This document shows positions 23,099 to 32,728 of a stretch of 64,000 nt of DNA, piece by piece. The notes under the pieces were generated by a model, which did no database searches, was not told the DNA's origin, and was given only the letters and a program-made list of their open reading frames with translations. The DNA is taken from assembly GCA_036407095.1 (NCBI GenBank), contig DASWZV010000174.1:372001-436000 (forward strand). The letters run 5' to 3'. Source of the DNA: Gp6-AA40 sp036407095. Its GTDB lineage: Bacteria > Acidobacteriota > Vicinamibacteria > Vicinamibacterales > UBA2999. Position numbers and translations under genes: made by a program. Each line of letters begins with the position of its first letter. The first letter of the stretch is position 1.

Positions 23099-26000
23099 AT
23101 GTCATCACTGAAACGCCTTGGTGTGTCACTCGTACTGGCGCTCGTCGCCACGACGTTCGTTGCCGGCCAGGGTAGTGAGGGTGTAGACATTCTGCTGGGC
23201 AAGGCGCGCTCGCTCGAAGCGCGCGGCCGGATGGATCTCGCGGCGCAGAACTGGAATCAGGTCCTGCTCGTCGATCCGAATCAACGTGAGGCGCTCGCGG
23301 GCCTGGCGCGCGAGGCGAAGCAGAGCGGCAATGCCGAAGGCGTGCGTCTCTACCTGGAACGATTACGGAAGGTGAACCCGCGGGATCCGGCGATCGCGGC
23401 GATCGAGCGGATGCGCGTGCTCACACCACAGGATCGCGCGCGTCTCGATCAGGCCGTTCGTCTCGCCACCGACAAGCGCCCGGACGACGCGATGAAAATC
23501 TACCGTGAAGTCTTCGGCACCGAGGCGCCGTGGGGCAAATGGGCTGAGACCTACTACCAGACGCTGGCGGTCTCCACCGGCGGACGCGCCGAGGCGATCA
23601 ACAGGCTTCGCGCGCTGTCGAAAAACGATCCCGGCAACGAAGTGTACCGGCTGTGGCTCGCACGGATCTTGAGCTACGACGAGAACACGCGCCTCGAGGC
23701 GATGCGGCTGCTCGAGTCGGTCCGTGACTCGGGCACCGCGGAACAGGCGCGCCCGGTGTGGCGGCAGGCGATCGTGTGGGAGAAAGACAATCCCGCGGTG
23801 CAGGCGTCGCTCGAGGCCTACCTCAAACGGTATCCCGACGCCGAGCTCTCAGCGGTCGCGACCCGTGTTCGGGAGAACCGGGAAAAGGCCGACCAGGATG
23901 CGGACAAGCAGCGGGGCTTCCGCGCCCTGCAGCGAAAGGACATGTCGACCGCCGCGCGCGAGTTCGAAGACGTCCTGCGACGATCGCCGAAGGACGTGAA
24001 TGCGCTGGCCGGCCTCGGCTTCGTCCGTCTCGATCAGAAGGATTTCGCCGAAGCGCTGACGCTCTTCGACAAGGCTCGTGTCCTCGCACCGTCGCGAGCG
24101 GACATTCGCGAGGGCTACGAGAACGCTCAGTACTGGTCGGCCATCGAGCGGGGTCAGGCGCTCGAGCAGCGCGATCCCGACCGCGCGATCGCCGCGTATG
24201 AGGAAGCGCTCGCGCGTCGCCCGCAGGAGGAGCAGCCGGTTCTCGGGATCGCGCAGATCATGCTGCGCCGGGAGCGTCTGCCCGAAGCGGCAGCGCGGTT
24301 CGATCAGGTGCTGAAGCGATCGCCGTCGAATGTCGATGCCATGATCGGCCTCGGGTTCGTGCGACTCAAAGAGAAGAACTTTGCCGACGCGGTCACCCTG
24401 CTGGGGAAAGCGCGCTCGCTCGCTCCAAAGCGGACTGACGTCGAGGAGGGCTATACGACCGCGCGCTTCTGGGGCGTCATGACCGACGCGTCAGCGGCGT
24501 TCGACAAAGGCAACGCCGAAGCGGCGATGAAGGGGTTCGAGCAGGCGCTCACGATCGATCCGGCATCAGGAGACGCGCTGCTCGGTCTGGCCGGCGCCGC
24601 CGAGCGTCTTCGGAAAACCGACGTCGCGCTGAAGTCGTACGAGCGGCTGACCGCCGCGGCCCCGAACGATTCACGCGTCTGGCTCGGGCTGCTGCGCACG
24701 CAGATCGCATCGGGTCAAGTCGAGGCCGCAGCCCGCACGTTCCGCGTGATACCGGATCCGTTGCGGCGAAAGCTCGAACAGCGGCCTGACTACCTGGCGC
24801 AGCTGTCGATGGTGTTGTTCGCCACGCATCGTGAGACCGAAGGCGATACGGTGTTGGGGCAGGCACTGGAGGCCGCCGCGAAGGGAGACTCCGACGAGTC
24901 GCTCGGCATTCGTCTGCAGATTGCAAACATCCTCGTCGAGCAGCGTCAGATCGATCGCGCGATCGCGATCTACTCGAACGCGACCGAGCTGCACCCCACC
25001 AACGTGATGGCGTGGCAGGGCCTGGTGGGTGCGTATGCCGAGAAACGCGACTTCGACCGTGCATCGTCGGTGGTGCGCACGATGCCACGCGCAACGTGGG
25101 ACGAGGCGTCGAAGAACACGGGCTTCCTCAATGCCGTGGCGGCAAGCTACGCCGCCGGCGGACGATGCAATGAGGCTGAGCAGCTGCTGACGCGATCGCT
25201 GAATCTGGATCGGACCGCTGGGCGCACGCAGTCGGCCGAGACCCAGCTGCAGCTCGCGGACATCTGGATGCGGCAGGCCCAGTACGACAGAGCGGCCGAG
25301 GCGTATCGCACGGTGATTGCGGCCAACGATCGTTCGGTCGAGGCGTGGCGAGGTTACATCGTGGCGCTTCACAATCGCGGCGACGATCGCACGATGCTCA
25401 CGGAGTCACGTCGCCTCCCGAAGCCGACACGCGACGAGCTCGCGAAAGACGCTGGCGTGCTGTCGCTGCTGGCGGGCGCAGAGTCGCAGGCGGGTCAGTA
25501 CGACAATGCGGTCGCGCTCCTCGAGAATGCGCGCGCAGTCTATCAGACCAACGGGCGCACGCCGCCGGCCGACGTCGATCTGCAGCTCGGATGGGCGATG
25601 CTCAAGTCGTCGCAATCGTCTGCGCTGGGCGACTTCATCGCACGGACACGCGCGCGCCCGGATCTCACACCCGAGCAGCGAGCCGCGGTCGATGATCTGT
25701 GGCTCTCGTCGCTCTTCTCGCGCGTCGATGCCGCCATCAATCGGGGCGATGCGTCGAACGCTGCCATGATCCTCACCGAGGCGTGGCGCGAGGCGCCAAA
25801 GAATCCCAAGATTCCATCGGCTCTGGCCGCCCTCTATTTGAAGCGCGGCGATCACGGGCGGGCGATGGAGGTGTATCAGACGTGGGGACTCCAAGGCGCC
25901 GAGGCCGGGGACTACCGCGCCGCCGCCGGCGCGGCGCTCGCCGCGCACGACTCGATTACGGCCGATCGGCTGCTGCGCGAGGGCTTGCAGAAATGGCCGG

Positions 26001-27547
26001 ACGACCGCGACCTCCTGCGCATGACCGGCAGACAGGCGGTGTCTCACGGCGACTACCGCGAGGCCGAGAAGCTCTTGAAGGCCGCCCTCGCCGCAAAGCC
26101 CGCTCCGCCGAGCGCAGCTGCAGCGGCGCCACGCCGTGCCGCGCCCCGGCTCGAATCGTCCGAGCGCGCCTGCACGCAGGATGCGCCTCGCACAACGCCT
26201 TCAGGCAGCCCGCGAGTCAACTTCGGCCCGCGCGTCATCTTTGCGAGCCTGCAACGTTCGGTCGATTCGCCAGTCGCAGCGCCGCAGACGTCGACCCCCA
26301 ATCCTCAGCCGCCGCCGCCGGTCGATCAGCAAAGTCCGCCAGCGAACCCGCAAAGCAGTCCGCCTCCTGATGCCGCTCCAGCCCAGGAAGTGCAGACCGA
26401 AGCGATCGCAGATGACATCGATGCCGTGAAGAACCGCAATACGCCGTTTGCCTCGATGGGCGTCGCGTTTGGCGGCCGTGCCGGCGATCCAGGATTGAGC
26501 CGGCTGATCGTTCGCGACGTTGCACCGGGCGGGTCGGCGACGATCGGAGACACGGCACGCTTCGGCGTCGACGTGCATTCGCTCACGTTGACGAGCGGTA
26601 CGCCCGACGGCCGGTCGGGCTATCGATTCGGAACGCTCCCGCTCGGGGCAACGTTCGCCGAGCAGCGTGCCGAGGGCCTCACCGCGGACCTGCAGTTCGC
26701 GACCACTCTGGTCGGTCTCACGTTCGGGACGACGCCGACCGACTTCCTCGTGAAGACGTGGACTGGCGGCCTGCGCATCGGACCCAACACCGGGGCAGTG
26801 CGGCTGCTGGTCGTGCGCGACCGTGTCAAAGACAGCCTGCTTTCCTACGCGGGTCAGCGCGACCCTGGCACCGGAACCGTGTGGGGCGGCGTGGTCTCCA
26901 ACGCCGCGTCGCTGCAGATGAGCCACGATTCGCGCGGGAACGGAATGTATCTCTCGGTGGGCGGTGCGATCCTGCAAGGGCAGAACGTCGAAGACAACTG
27001 GAACGCCGAGGCCAACGCCGGAGCGTATTGGACAGTCAGCACCGGCGGTCCCACCTCGCTGACGCTCGGCGTCGCCGGGAGCGCGATGCACTACAACAAG
27101 AACCTGAGCTCGTTCTCGCTCGGCAACGGCGGATACTTCAGCCCGCAGCGGTACATCATGGGCGCAGTTCCGTTGTCATGGACGGTGAGGCACGCTCGCC
27201 TGTCGTTCGATCTTCAGGCGAGCCCAGGGTTCCAATACTTCAACGCCGACTCGGCACCCATCTACCCGCTCGGCATCGTCCCCGGCGTTCGCGACCCGTT
27301 CGATGCGCTCGTCTACGACCAAGAACAGGGCAAGGGCGCCAACTACAACGTCTTCGCGAAGGTGGAGTATCGGATCGCGCCGCACTGGCACCTGGGCGTG
27401 TTCGGCGGCGCGAACAACACACGCGATTTCAACAGCAGCACGATTGGCGTGTCGCTCAAGCTGCTGGCCAATCGTCTTCCCGCGAGCACCAATCTGCGTG
27501 CGCGGGCTGTCCCGGATTGGAGGGGCAACCAGCCGCTCGGACCCTGA
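23099..27547 (+). CDS. bcsC: Cellulose synthase outer-membrane subunit BcsC (TPR plus beta-barrel)
   Basis: A 1482-aa export component. Signal peptide about residues 1-24. Residues about 25-1010 are tandem TPR helices (LVDPNQREALAGLAREAKQ, GLGFVRLDQKDFAEALTLFDKARVLAP and its near copy GLGFVRLKEKNFADAVTLLGKARSLAP). A Pro/Gln/Ser linker (about 1060-1110) precedes the BcsC_C barrel (about 1130-1482: RFGVDVHSLTLTSG, AYWTVSTGGPTSLTLGVAG, GNGGYFSPQRYIMGAVPLSW). In known systems the TPR region spans the periplasm and the barrel lets cellulose out. It lies 24 bases after bcsAB, so an operon is likely. No BcsD, BcsQ, BcsG or other accessory gene is present nearby. Confidence 0.93.
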   Translation: MSSLKRLGVSLVLALVATTFVAGQGSEGVDILLGKARSLEARGRMDLAAQNWNQVLLVDPNQREALAGLAREAKQSGNAEGVRLYLERLRKVNPRDPAIAAIERMRVLTPQDRARLDQAVRLATDKRPDDAMKIYREVFGTEAPWGKWAETYYQTLAVSTGGRAEAINRLRALSKNDPGNEVYRLWLARILSYDENTRLEAMRLLESVRDSGTAEQARPVWRQAIVWEKDNPAVQASLEAYLKRYPDAELSAVATRVRENREKADQDADKQRGFRALQRKDMSTAAREFEDVLRRSPKDVNALAGLGFVRLDQKDFAEALTLFDKARVLAPSRADIREGYENAQYWSAIERGQALEQRDPDRAIAAYEEALARRPQEEQPVLGIAQIMLRRERLPEAAARFDQVLKRSPSNVDAMIGLGFVRLKEKNFADAVTLLGKARSLAPKRTDVEEGYTTARFWGVMTDASAAFDKGNAEAAMKGFEQALTIDPASGDALLGLAGAAERLRKTDVALKSYERLTAAAPNDSRVWLGLLRTQIASGQVEAAARTFRVIPDPLRRKLEQRPDYLAQLSMVLFATHRETEGDTVLGQALEAAAKGDSDESLGIRLQIANILVEQRQIDRAIAIYSNATELHPTNVMAWQGLVGAYAEKRDFDRASSVVRTMPRATWDEASKNTGFLNAVAASYAAGGRCNEAEQLLTRSLNLDRTAGRTQSAETQLQLADIWMRQAQYDRAAEAYRTVIAANDRSVEAWRGYIVALHNRGDDRTMLTESRRLPKPTRDELAKDAGVLSLLAGAESQAGQYDNAVALLENARAVYQTNGRTPPADVDLQLGWAMLKSSQSSALGDFIARTRARPDLTPEQRAAVDDLWLSSLFSRVDAAINRGDASNAAMILTEAWREAPKNPKIPSALAALYLKRGDHGRAMEVYQTWGLQGAEAGDYRAAAGAALAAHDSITADRLLREGLQKWPDDRDLLRMTGRQAVSHGDYREAEKLLKAALAAKPAPPSAAAAAPRRAAPRLESSERACTQDAPRTTPSGSPRVNFGPRVIFASLQRSVDSPVAAPQTSTPNPQPPPPVDQQSPPANPQSSPPPDAAPAQEVQTEAIADDIDAVKNRNTPFASMGVAFGGRAGDPGLSRLIVRDVAPGGSATIGDTARFGVDVHSLTLTSGTPDGRSGYRFGTLPLGATFAEQRAEGLTADLQFATTLVGLTFGTTPTDFLVKTWTGGLRIGPNTGAVRLLVVRDRVKDSLLSYAGQRDPGTGTVWGGVVSNAASLQMSHDSRGNGMYLSVGGAILQGQNVEDNWNAEANAGAYWTVSTGGPTSLTLGVAGSAMHYNKNLSSFSLGNGGYFSPQRYIMGAVPLSWTVRHARLSFDLQASPGFQYFNADSAPIYPLGIVPGVRDPFDALVYDQEQGKGANYNVFAKVEYRIAPHWHLGVFGGANNTRDFNSSTIGVSLKLLANRLPASTNLRARAVPDWRGNQPLGP

Positions 27548-27575
27548 GCGCGCGAGGAAGCGTAGGGCGCGGAGT

Positions 27576-27726
27576 CGACGATCATCGCAGGGACCGCAGA
27601 GGCGCAGAGATCCGCGACGCGCGCGTGCGAGGGCTGACCCGCACGGCAGTGTTTCACAATGCGGGTCACCCCTCACACGCGTTCTCGGCGATCTCCGCCC
27701 CTCAGCGCTCTCTGCGTTGATCGTCG
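27576..27726. repeat. Family A-related hairpin, simplified copy
   Basis: Outer arm 27576-27590 (CGACGATCATCGCAG) pairs with 27712-27726 at 14 of 15 positions. Inner arms 27622-27643 (CGCGTGCGAGGG, then TGACCCGCA) pair with 27660-27681 with one mismatch and one unpaired base. CGCAGAG and CTCTGCG runs flank it as in family A, but the side hairpins are missing. It lies between bcsC and the methyltransferase gene. Confidence 0.6.
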
Positions 27727-27786
27727 TCTCTGCGTTCTCTGCCCCCTCTGCGTGCGCGTGCGCGCATCGAGGATAATCGGGCGCGG

Positions 27787-29016
27787 ATGTCCTCTGATAC
27801 GAAGCACGCCGAGAAGGAATATCTGAAGCGCACGGGCTCGACGGCCTGGGAGCGCACGAAGCCGTTTTCACCGCCTGGCTCCGATACGCTCGACGACAGC
27901 GCGCACATGCTGCACGATTTCGCGGCAGCGATGCTGACGCTGAAACCGTCACCCGATGATTTGATTCTCGATCTTGGTGCGGGCGCCTGCTGGTGTTCCG
28001 ATCTCCTCGGGCGGCTGAACCGATCGTCGATCGCGGTCGATATCTCGCACGACATGCTGGCAGCAGGCCGCTCGAGACCGGGCACATCCGTGCGCGCGGT
28101 GGCCGGAGACATGGAAGCGCTCCCATTCAGATCCGGAGTCTTTCAGCACGCGATCTGTCTCAGCGCGATCCATCACGTGCCCGACATTCCGGCCGCCGTG
28201 CGTGAGATCGCGCGGGTGCTCGATTCTGGAGGCGTCGCACTCTTCTCGGAGCCGGGGCGTGGTCACGCAGAAGCGCCGGTGGCGACGGCGGCGATGCGCG
28301 ATTTCGGCGTGCTCGAGCAGGACATTCTGGTCGACGATTTCGTGCGCGCGTGCCGTGACGCCGGCTTCGCCGACGTGCGGGTCAAGCCGCTGGCCTACAC
28401 GGTTCCTGGCTTCGATCTGACGCTCGAAGCGTGGGAGGCATGGACGCGACTGGCGTCGTCGAAGCGGCCGCGCCGGGCGCTCGCCAAGATCGGGCTCGCG
28501 TTTGCGGAACTGGTGGGATTCGGAAAGCAGGGACCAGCGTTCGAGGACACCTTCGCGATCTCGCTCGTCCGCACCCTGCGTCCGCTCGTCGAGCATCATC
28601 CCGTCATCGTTGCGTCGAAATCCGCCGCGATCCGTCGCGACGGCGCGCGCTGGGGGGCCGATGTGCGCGTCGACATCGGCGACCACGCGGTCGCAGGCAC
28701 GGCGCTGAAGGTGACGATGCATGCGAGGAACACTGGATTCGGTGCGTGGCGGCCACTGAGTCGATCCGGAATCGGTCACGTGACGTGCGGCGTACAGCTG
28801 CTCGACGGATCGATGCGTCTCATCGATCGCGACTACCACCGCGTCCCGCTGCCGCGCGTCGTCGATCCAGGCGGCTCGTTGACGCTGACCTTCGATTGCC
28901 CGATGCCGCGCAAATCAGGTCAGTACGGATTGAAATTCGATCTCGTCGCTGAGGGAATCACGTGGTTCGAGACCGCCGGATCAACGGCGGTCACACGGGC
29001 GCTGACGGTGACGTAG
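27787..29016 (+). CDS. Class I SAM-dependent methyltransferase with C-terminal beta domain
   Basis: A 409-aa protein. The N-terminal methyltransferase (Methyltransf_11 type, about residues 40-200) has motif I LILDLGAGACWCSDLL, motif II SIAVDISHDML, GDMEALPFRSGVF and AICLSAIHHVPD. Residues about 280-409 form a beta-sandwich with VTMHARNTGFGAW and PRVVDPGGSLTLTFDCP, resembling the carbohydrate-binding add-on found on some polysaccharide-biosynthesis proteins. That suggests methylation of a glycan, which is inference. It follows the cellulose genes after a 240-bp repeat region. Target unknown. Confidence 0.85.
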   Translation: MSSDTKHAEKEYLKRTGSTAWERTKPFSPPGSDTLDDSAHMLHDFAAAMLTLKPSPDDLILDLGAGACWCSDLLGRLNRSSIAVDISHDMLAAGRSRPGTSVRAVAGDMEALPFRSGVFQHAICLSAIHHVPDIPAAVREIARVLDSGGVALFSEPGRGHAEAPVATAAMRDFGVLEQDILVDDFVRACRDAGFADVRVKPLAYTVPGFDLTLEAWEAWTRLASSKRPRRALAKIGLAFAELVGFGKQGPAFEDTFAISLVRTLRPLVEHHPVIVASKSAAIRRDGARWGADVRVDIGDHAVAGTALKVTMHARNTGFGAWRPLSRSGIGHVTCGVQLLDGSMRLIDRDYHRVPLPRVVDPGGSLTLTFDCPMPRKSGQYGLKFDLVAEGITWFETAGSTAVTRALTVT

Positions 29017-29060
29017 GGGCCGCCTTCAGGCGGCCCATGTAGCATCCGGCCTTCAGCCGG
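29017..29060. terminator. Two TTCA-loop palindromes between convergent genes
   Basis: GGGCCGCC-TTCA-GGCGGCCC (29017-29036, perfect) and CCGGC-CTTCA-GCCGG (29046-29060). They fill the gap between the methyltransferase stop and the M2 peptidase stop, a good place for a two-way terminator. Confidence 0.6.
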
Positions 29061-29063
29061 GCC

Positions 29064-30875
29064 TCACCAACCGATTGCCTGTCCCTTGTTCTGTTCTTCG
29101 AGCCATGTCTGCAGCGGCTTGAAGTAATCGAGGATCGCCGTCGCATCCATCTGTCGCTGACCGGTCATCGCTTCGAGCGCATCGGGCCAGGGCTTCGACA
29201 TCCCCATCGAGAGCATCGCGTTCAGCTTTTCGCCCGCGGCTTTGTTCTCGTAAATCGAGCAGCGGTGCAGTGGCGCGGTGCAGCCCGCTGTTTTCGCGAG
29301 CGCGCGGTGGAACTGGAATTCCAGGACGTTCGCGAGAAAGTAGCGCATGTACGGCGTGTTGTCCGGCACGTGATACTTGGCGCCGGGATCGAAGAACTGT
29401 TCGCCGCGGGGCGACGGCGGCGCGATGCCCTGATACTTCAACCGGAGATCCCACCACGCGCTGTTGTAGTGATCGGGCGTCACTTCGCCGGAGAAGACCT
29501 TCCATCGCCATTGATCGATCACGAGGCCGAACGGAATGAAGGCCACCTTCTCGAGCGCCTTCGACAGCAGCAGGCCGATGTCGTGGGACGCGTCGGGCGC
29601 TTTGTCGAGGAGCCCGATCTTGACCAGATACTCGGGCGTGACCGACAGAGCGATCGTGTCGCCGGTCGCCTCGTGGAAGCCGTCGTTCGCGCTGTCACGG
29701 AACACCATCGGCTGCTTCGAGTAGGCGCGGGCGTAGAAGTTGTGCCCCAGCTCGTGATGGATGGTCGTGAAATCTTCGGCCGTCTGGTCGATGCACATCT
29801 TGATGCGGAGGTCGCTCAGGTTGTCGATGTCCCACGCGCTCGCGTGGCAGACGACCTCGCGATCGCGGGGGCGTACGAACAGCGAGCGGTCCCAGAACGT
29901 CTTCGGGAGCGGCTCGAAGCCGAGCGAGGTGAAGAAGTGCTCGCCGGTCTTCACCATGTCGATCGCATTCGTCTTGCGCCGTTTCAGGATGTCGGTGAGC
30001 GAGTAGCCGATGTCGGCGTTGGCCGGCGCCACCAGGTCGTAGATGTTCGACCAGTCCTGCGCCCAGATGTTGCCGAGCAGATGTGCCGGCAGCGGCCCCT
30101 TCTCCGGAACGACGTCGCCGTACTTCTTGTGGAGCCGGGCGCGCACGTAGGTGTGCAGCTGCAGATAGAGCGGCCGCAGCTGTTCGTACAGGCGATCGAG
30201 CTCTTTGGCAAAGGCATCGGGCGCCATGTCGTACTTCGCGCGCCACATCGCGCCGGTGTCGGCGAAGCCGAGCTGTTTCGCGCCCTTGTTCGAGAGCTCC
30301 GCGAAACGCTGGTACTCCTTCTTCATCGGCGGCGAGATCGTGTGCCACCCCTCCCACGCCTGCCGGATCTCCTTCTCGTTGCGCGACGTCGCCAACGTCT
30401 TCGTGACGTCGTCGATGTTCATGCAGGAGTCGGGCTTCGCCGCATCGCGGCACCACTTGCCGCGGCCGTATTCGCCGCGCATCGCCGAGACGAGCGTGGT
30501 CAACTCCTCGGCTTCCTTCGGATCGGACGGCGTGGCCAGCACCAGCGACACCTTGAGCAGGTTCAGCTGACGACGCTGGTCGGCGGGAACCTCGATGGTG
30601 TCGAAGCGGACCGCTTCCTTGGCGAAGCGTGAAGAGGCGTCGGCCAGTGCCTGTGTGGCGCGCGCGTCGAGCGCTTCGGTGTCGGTCGTGATGAAGTTCT
30701 GGCCCACCCAGCCGGCGCGATTGGCGTCGAGACTGAGCTTCGTGAACGTGCGGTCGACTTCGTCGAGGAATTTCTTCGCGTCAGCGGCGGTGGGCGCCGT
30801 CGTCGAGGCGCCGCTGCAGGCAGCACACAGGGCGATCGACGCACTGACGATGACGACGTGAACACGATAACGCAC
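29064..30875 (-). CDS. M2 family peptidyl-dipeptidase (ACE-like), exported
   Basis: A 603-aa zinc peptidase of family M2, the family of angiotensin-converting enzyme. These enzymes remove C-terminal dipeptides. The zinc motif is HHELGH in FTTIHHELGHNFYARAYS, followed by NDGFHEATGD, which supplies the third ligand Glu. Other family marks are AGWVGQNFITTDTE and LPKTFWDRSLFVRP. The GTG at 30875 has GGAGG upstream and opens a signal peptide ending ALCAACSG, probably a lipoprotein. Longer starts upstream give no better signal. Convergent with the methyltransferase. Confidence 0.92.
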   Translation of the reverse strand: MRYRVHVVIVSASIALCAACSGASTTAPTAADAKKFLDEVDRTFTKLSLDANRAGWVGQNFITTDTEALDARATQALADASSRFAKEAVRFDTIEVPADQRRQLNLLKVSLVLATPSDPKEAEELTTLVSAMRGEYGRGKWCRDAAKPDSCMNIDDVTKTLATSRNEKEIRQAWEGWHTISPPMKKEYQRFAELSNKGAKQLGFADTGAMWRAKYDMAPDAFAKELDRLYEQLRPLYLQLHTYVRARLHKKYGDVVPEKGPLPAHLLGNIWAQDWSNIYDLVAPANADIGYSLTDILKRRKTNAIDMVKTGEHFFTSLGFEPLPKTFWDRSLFVRPRDREVVCHASAWDIDNLSDLRIKMCIDQTAEDFTTIHHELGHNFYARAYSKQPMVFRDSANDGFHEATGDTIALSVTPEYLVKIGLLDKAPDASHDIGLLLSKALEKVAFIPFGLVIDQWRWKVFSGEVTPDHYNSAWWDLRLKYQGIAPPSPRGEQFFDPGAKYHVPDNTPYMRYFLANVLEFQFHRALAKTAGCTAPLHRCSIYENKAAGEKLNAMLSMGMSKPWPDALEAMTGQRQMDATAILDYFKPLQTWLEEQNKGQAIGW

Positions 30876-31069
30876 GGTGACCTCCAGACAATGCGAAAGA
30901 CGCCCGATCATAACCGCTTCGCGGTGGAACTGCCGGGCACGCCTGCGGCGCATCGATGGGGCGGGACGCTTCGCGTCCGGTAAGGCCGCTGCGCGGTGGG
31001 GCGAGTGGGACCCAAGTTCTCTTTTCGGTGTCTATCTGTATGACGCGAGGGATGGGAAAGGAGTCGGTG

Positions 31070-31510
31070 ATGAGCACGCACCAGCATCATGGAGCTGAAG
31101 TGGTCGTGACCGGCAAGATGCCGCGCGCGACTGCGGCGATGAACATCACGCCGATGATCGACGTGCTGCTCGTCCTGCTCGTGATCTTCATGGTGACGCT
31201 GCCCCTGAATCAGCGTGGTATCGACGTCGACCTGCCGGCGCCAGAGCCTCCGTCGTCGGGTCGGCCGCCAGCGCAGATCGTGCTCGAGTACACCAGCGAC
31301 AAACGCCTGTCGATCAACAAGCAGGATGTCGCCCACGCCGATCTCGAATCACGCCTGCGGGAAGTGTTCGACACCCGCAGCGACAAGACGCTCTTCATCA
31401 TGGCGGCCGGGAGCCTGCGCTACGGCGAGATCGTGACGGTGATCGACGCTGCGAAAGGCGCGGGAGTGCAGCGAGTCGGCGTCGTGACGGAAGGAATGCG
31501 GCGGCAGTAG
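31070..31510 (+). CDS. ExbD/TolR-type biopolymer transport protein (orphan)
   Basis: A 146-aa ExbD/TolR family protein. One N-terminal membrane helix (MNITPMIDVLLVLLVIFMV) holds the essential Asp; the periplasmic part (about 55-146) has the usual IVLEYTSDKRLSINKQDV and GEIVTVIDAAKGAGVQRVGVVT strands. With ExbB/TolQ it would use the proton gradient to power TonB or Tol. No ExbB, TonB or Tol gene is near. The ATG at 31070 follows AAAGGAG. Confidence 0.93.
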   Translation: MSTHQHHGAEVVVTGKMPRATAAMNITPMIDVLLVLLVIFMVTLPLNQRGIDVDLPAPEPPSSGRPPAQIVLEYTSDKRLSINKQDVAHADLESRLREVFDTRSDKTLFIMAAGSLRYGEIVTVIDAAKGAGVQRVGVVTEGMRRQ

Positions 31511-31559
31511 GTGGGCGCGTTCTAGTCCATGACGGGCCTAGGAAATCAGGCCCGCCGCG

Positions 31560-31692
31560 ATCGCCCTACCCGCGAAGCGGCCCCACCGGCGCGAAGCGCC
31601 GGCCCTACGCGCCGAAGGCGCGCCCCTACCGGCCCGAAGGGCCGGCCCTACGCCGCGCCGAAGGTGCGCCCCACCCGGCCCGAAGGGCCGGC
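31560..31692. repeat. Tandem array of GAA-loop hairpins
   Basis: Six successive units of 21-24 bp, each a GC palindrome around GAA followed by CCCTAC or CCCCACC: for example GGCGC-GAA-GCGCC, GCGCC-GAA-GGCGC, GGCCC-GAA-GGGCC (twice) and CGCGCC-GAA-GGTGCG. Stems differ in sequence yet stay paired. The array fills the gap between convergent exbD and HEAT genes, and its last unit (CGC-GAA-GCG) codes the last residues of the HEAT protein. Confidence 0.75.
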
Positions 31693-31697
31693 CCTAT

Positions 31698-32570
31698 CTA
31701 CCGCGAAGCGGCGTACCAGTCGCGCCACGCCTGCGCATTGTGTTGCAGCGCCTGGCCCGTGATGTCGCGGAGCGCCTGGAACACCCACGAGTGCGTCTGC
31801 TCGTCGAGCGCGCGGTCTGCTGCGAAATCGAGGAGTCGAGGGATCGCCTTCCGGCGCTGCTCGGCGCTGAACATGCCGGACTGCGCGAGACCGCGTGCGG
31901 CTCGTTCGCGGATCGTCGGCAGCGGATCGTCGTGGAACATGTCGAGCAGCGGCTCGATCGCGGAGTCGGTGGCGAGGTAGGCGAGGCCCTCGACCGCCCA
32001 GTAGCGGATGTTCTCGTTGTGGTCGTGGACCGCGGCCATGAGGATGTCGAAGACGCGCTCGCGCTCGACGCCGCGGTTGCCAAGCAGCGCGAGATCCCAC
32101 ATGGCCTTGACGCGTGCACCCTGCTCGTCCTCGAGCGCCGTCGCTTCCAGGCGGTCGACGGTTGACGCATCCTTCTCCAGATTGCGTGCCGCGATATCGA
32201 CTTCGATTCCGGCCATTCGCACCGCGAGGTCGTCGGAGTTGATCGCGGTCACGAACAAGTTGTTCAGCCGGTGATCCAATTCGATTTTGCCGCGCCAGCT
32301 CTTCACACGCGCCGCGATGGCTTCGTTCGCGCCGTGATAGTGATTGATCGAGCGTTCGAGCAGGAGCTCGGCCTGGTCCTGCGGCGTCATCTCATCGAGG
32401 TCGTCGAACTCGTGTCCCGAGACGACATTGGCCGATGCCGGCGTCCTCTCGAGGCCGATCGCGCGCGCGATCGGTGCCCACGCATCGCGAAGAGGGCCCC
32501 CAGCGGCCAGGCCGCCAAGAAGAAACGCCGCGCACACGAATGACGTCCCTCGCCAATCTGTGGAACCCAT
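31698..32570 (-). CDS. HEAT-repeat protein with N-terminal membrane anchor
   Basis: A 290-aa protein. One hydrophobic N-terminal segment (SFVCAAFLLGGLAAG), an acidic stretch HEFDDLDEMTPQDQAELLLERS, then helical HEAT-like repeats (ARVKAMWDLALLGNRG, NIRYWAVEGLAYLATDSAIEPLLDMF, TIRERAARGLAQSGMF, THSWVFQALRDITGQ). Such repeats bind partners and are not catalytic. The ATG at 32570 is the most sensible start but lacks a clear ribosome site. Its final codons lie in the hairpin array. Confidence 0.7.
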   Translation of the reverse strand: MGSTDWRGTSFVCAAFLLGGLAAGGPLRDAWAPIARAIGLERTPASANVVSGHEFDDLDEMTPQDQAELLLERSINHYHGANEAIAARVKSWRGKIELDHRLNNLFVTAINSDDLAVRMAGIEVDIAARNLEKDASTVDRLEATALEDEQGARVKAMWDLALLGNRGVERERVFDILMAAVHDHNENIRYWAVEGLAYLATDSAIEPLLDMFHDDPLPTIRERAARGLAQSGMFSAEQRRKAIPRLLDFAADRALDEQTHSWVFQALRDITGQALQHNAQAWRDWYAASR

Positions 32571-32728
32571 GAGGTGGCCCGATCGCAATTCAGGTACCTG
32601 AGTCGAAGAGTGCATTCCAGTGCAGAGCGGCACCGATCCCGTCCGTCGCGTGCCGAAATGTGAGGGTCCGAATTACAATCGTCGCTTTGTTCGTCGGCTT
32701 GTTCGACGCGGGAAGGGCTACACCAACC

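Noticed and set aside
29265..30632. 455-codon plus-strand frame
   Set aside because: It is a shadow of the M2 peptidase gene; composition is Arg/Val/Ala-rich without domain motifs.
31560..31692. Possible CRISPR array
   Set aside because: The units are 21-24 bp self-palindromes placed end to end with no unique spacers, stems differ between units, and no cas gene is present.
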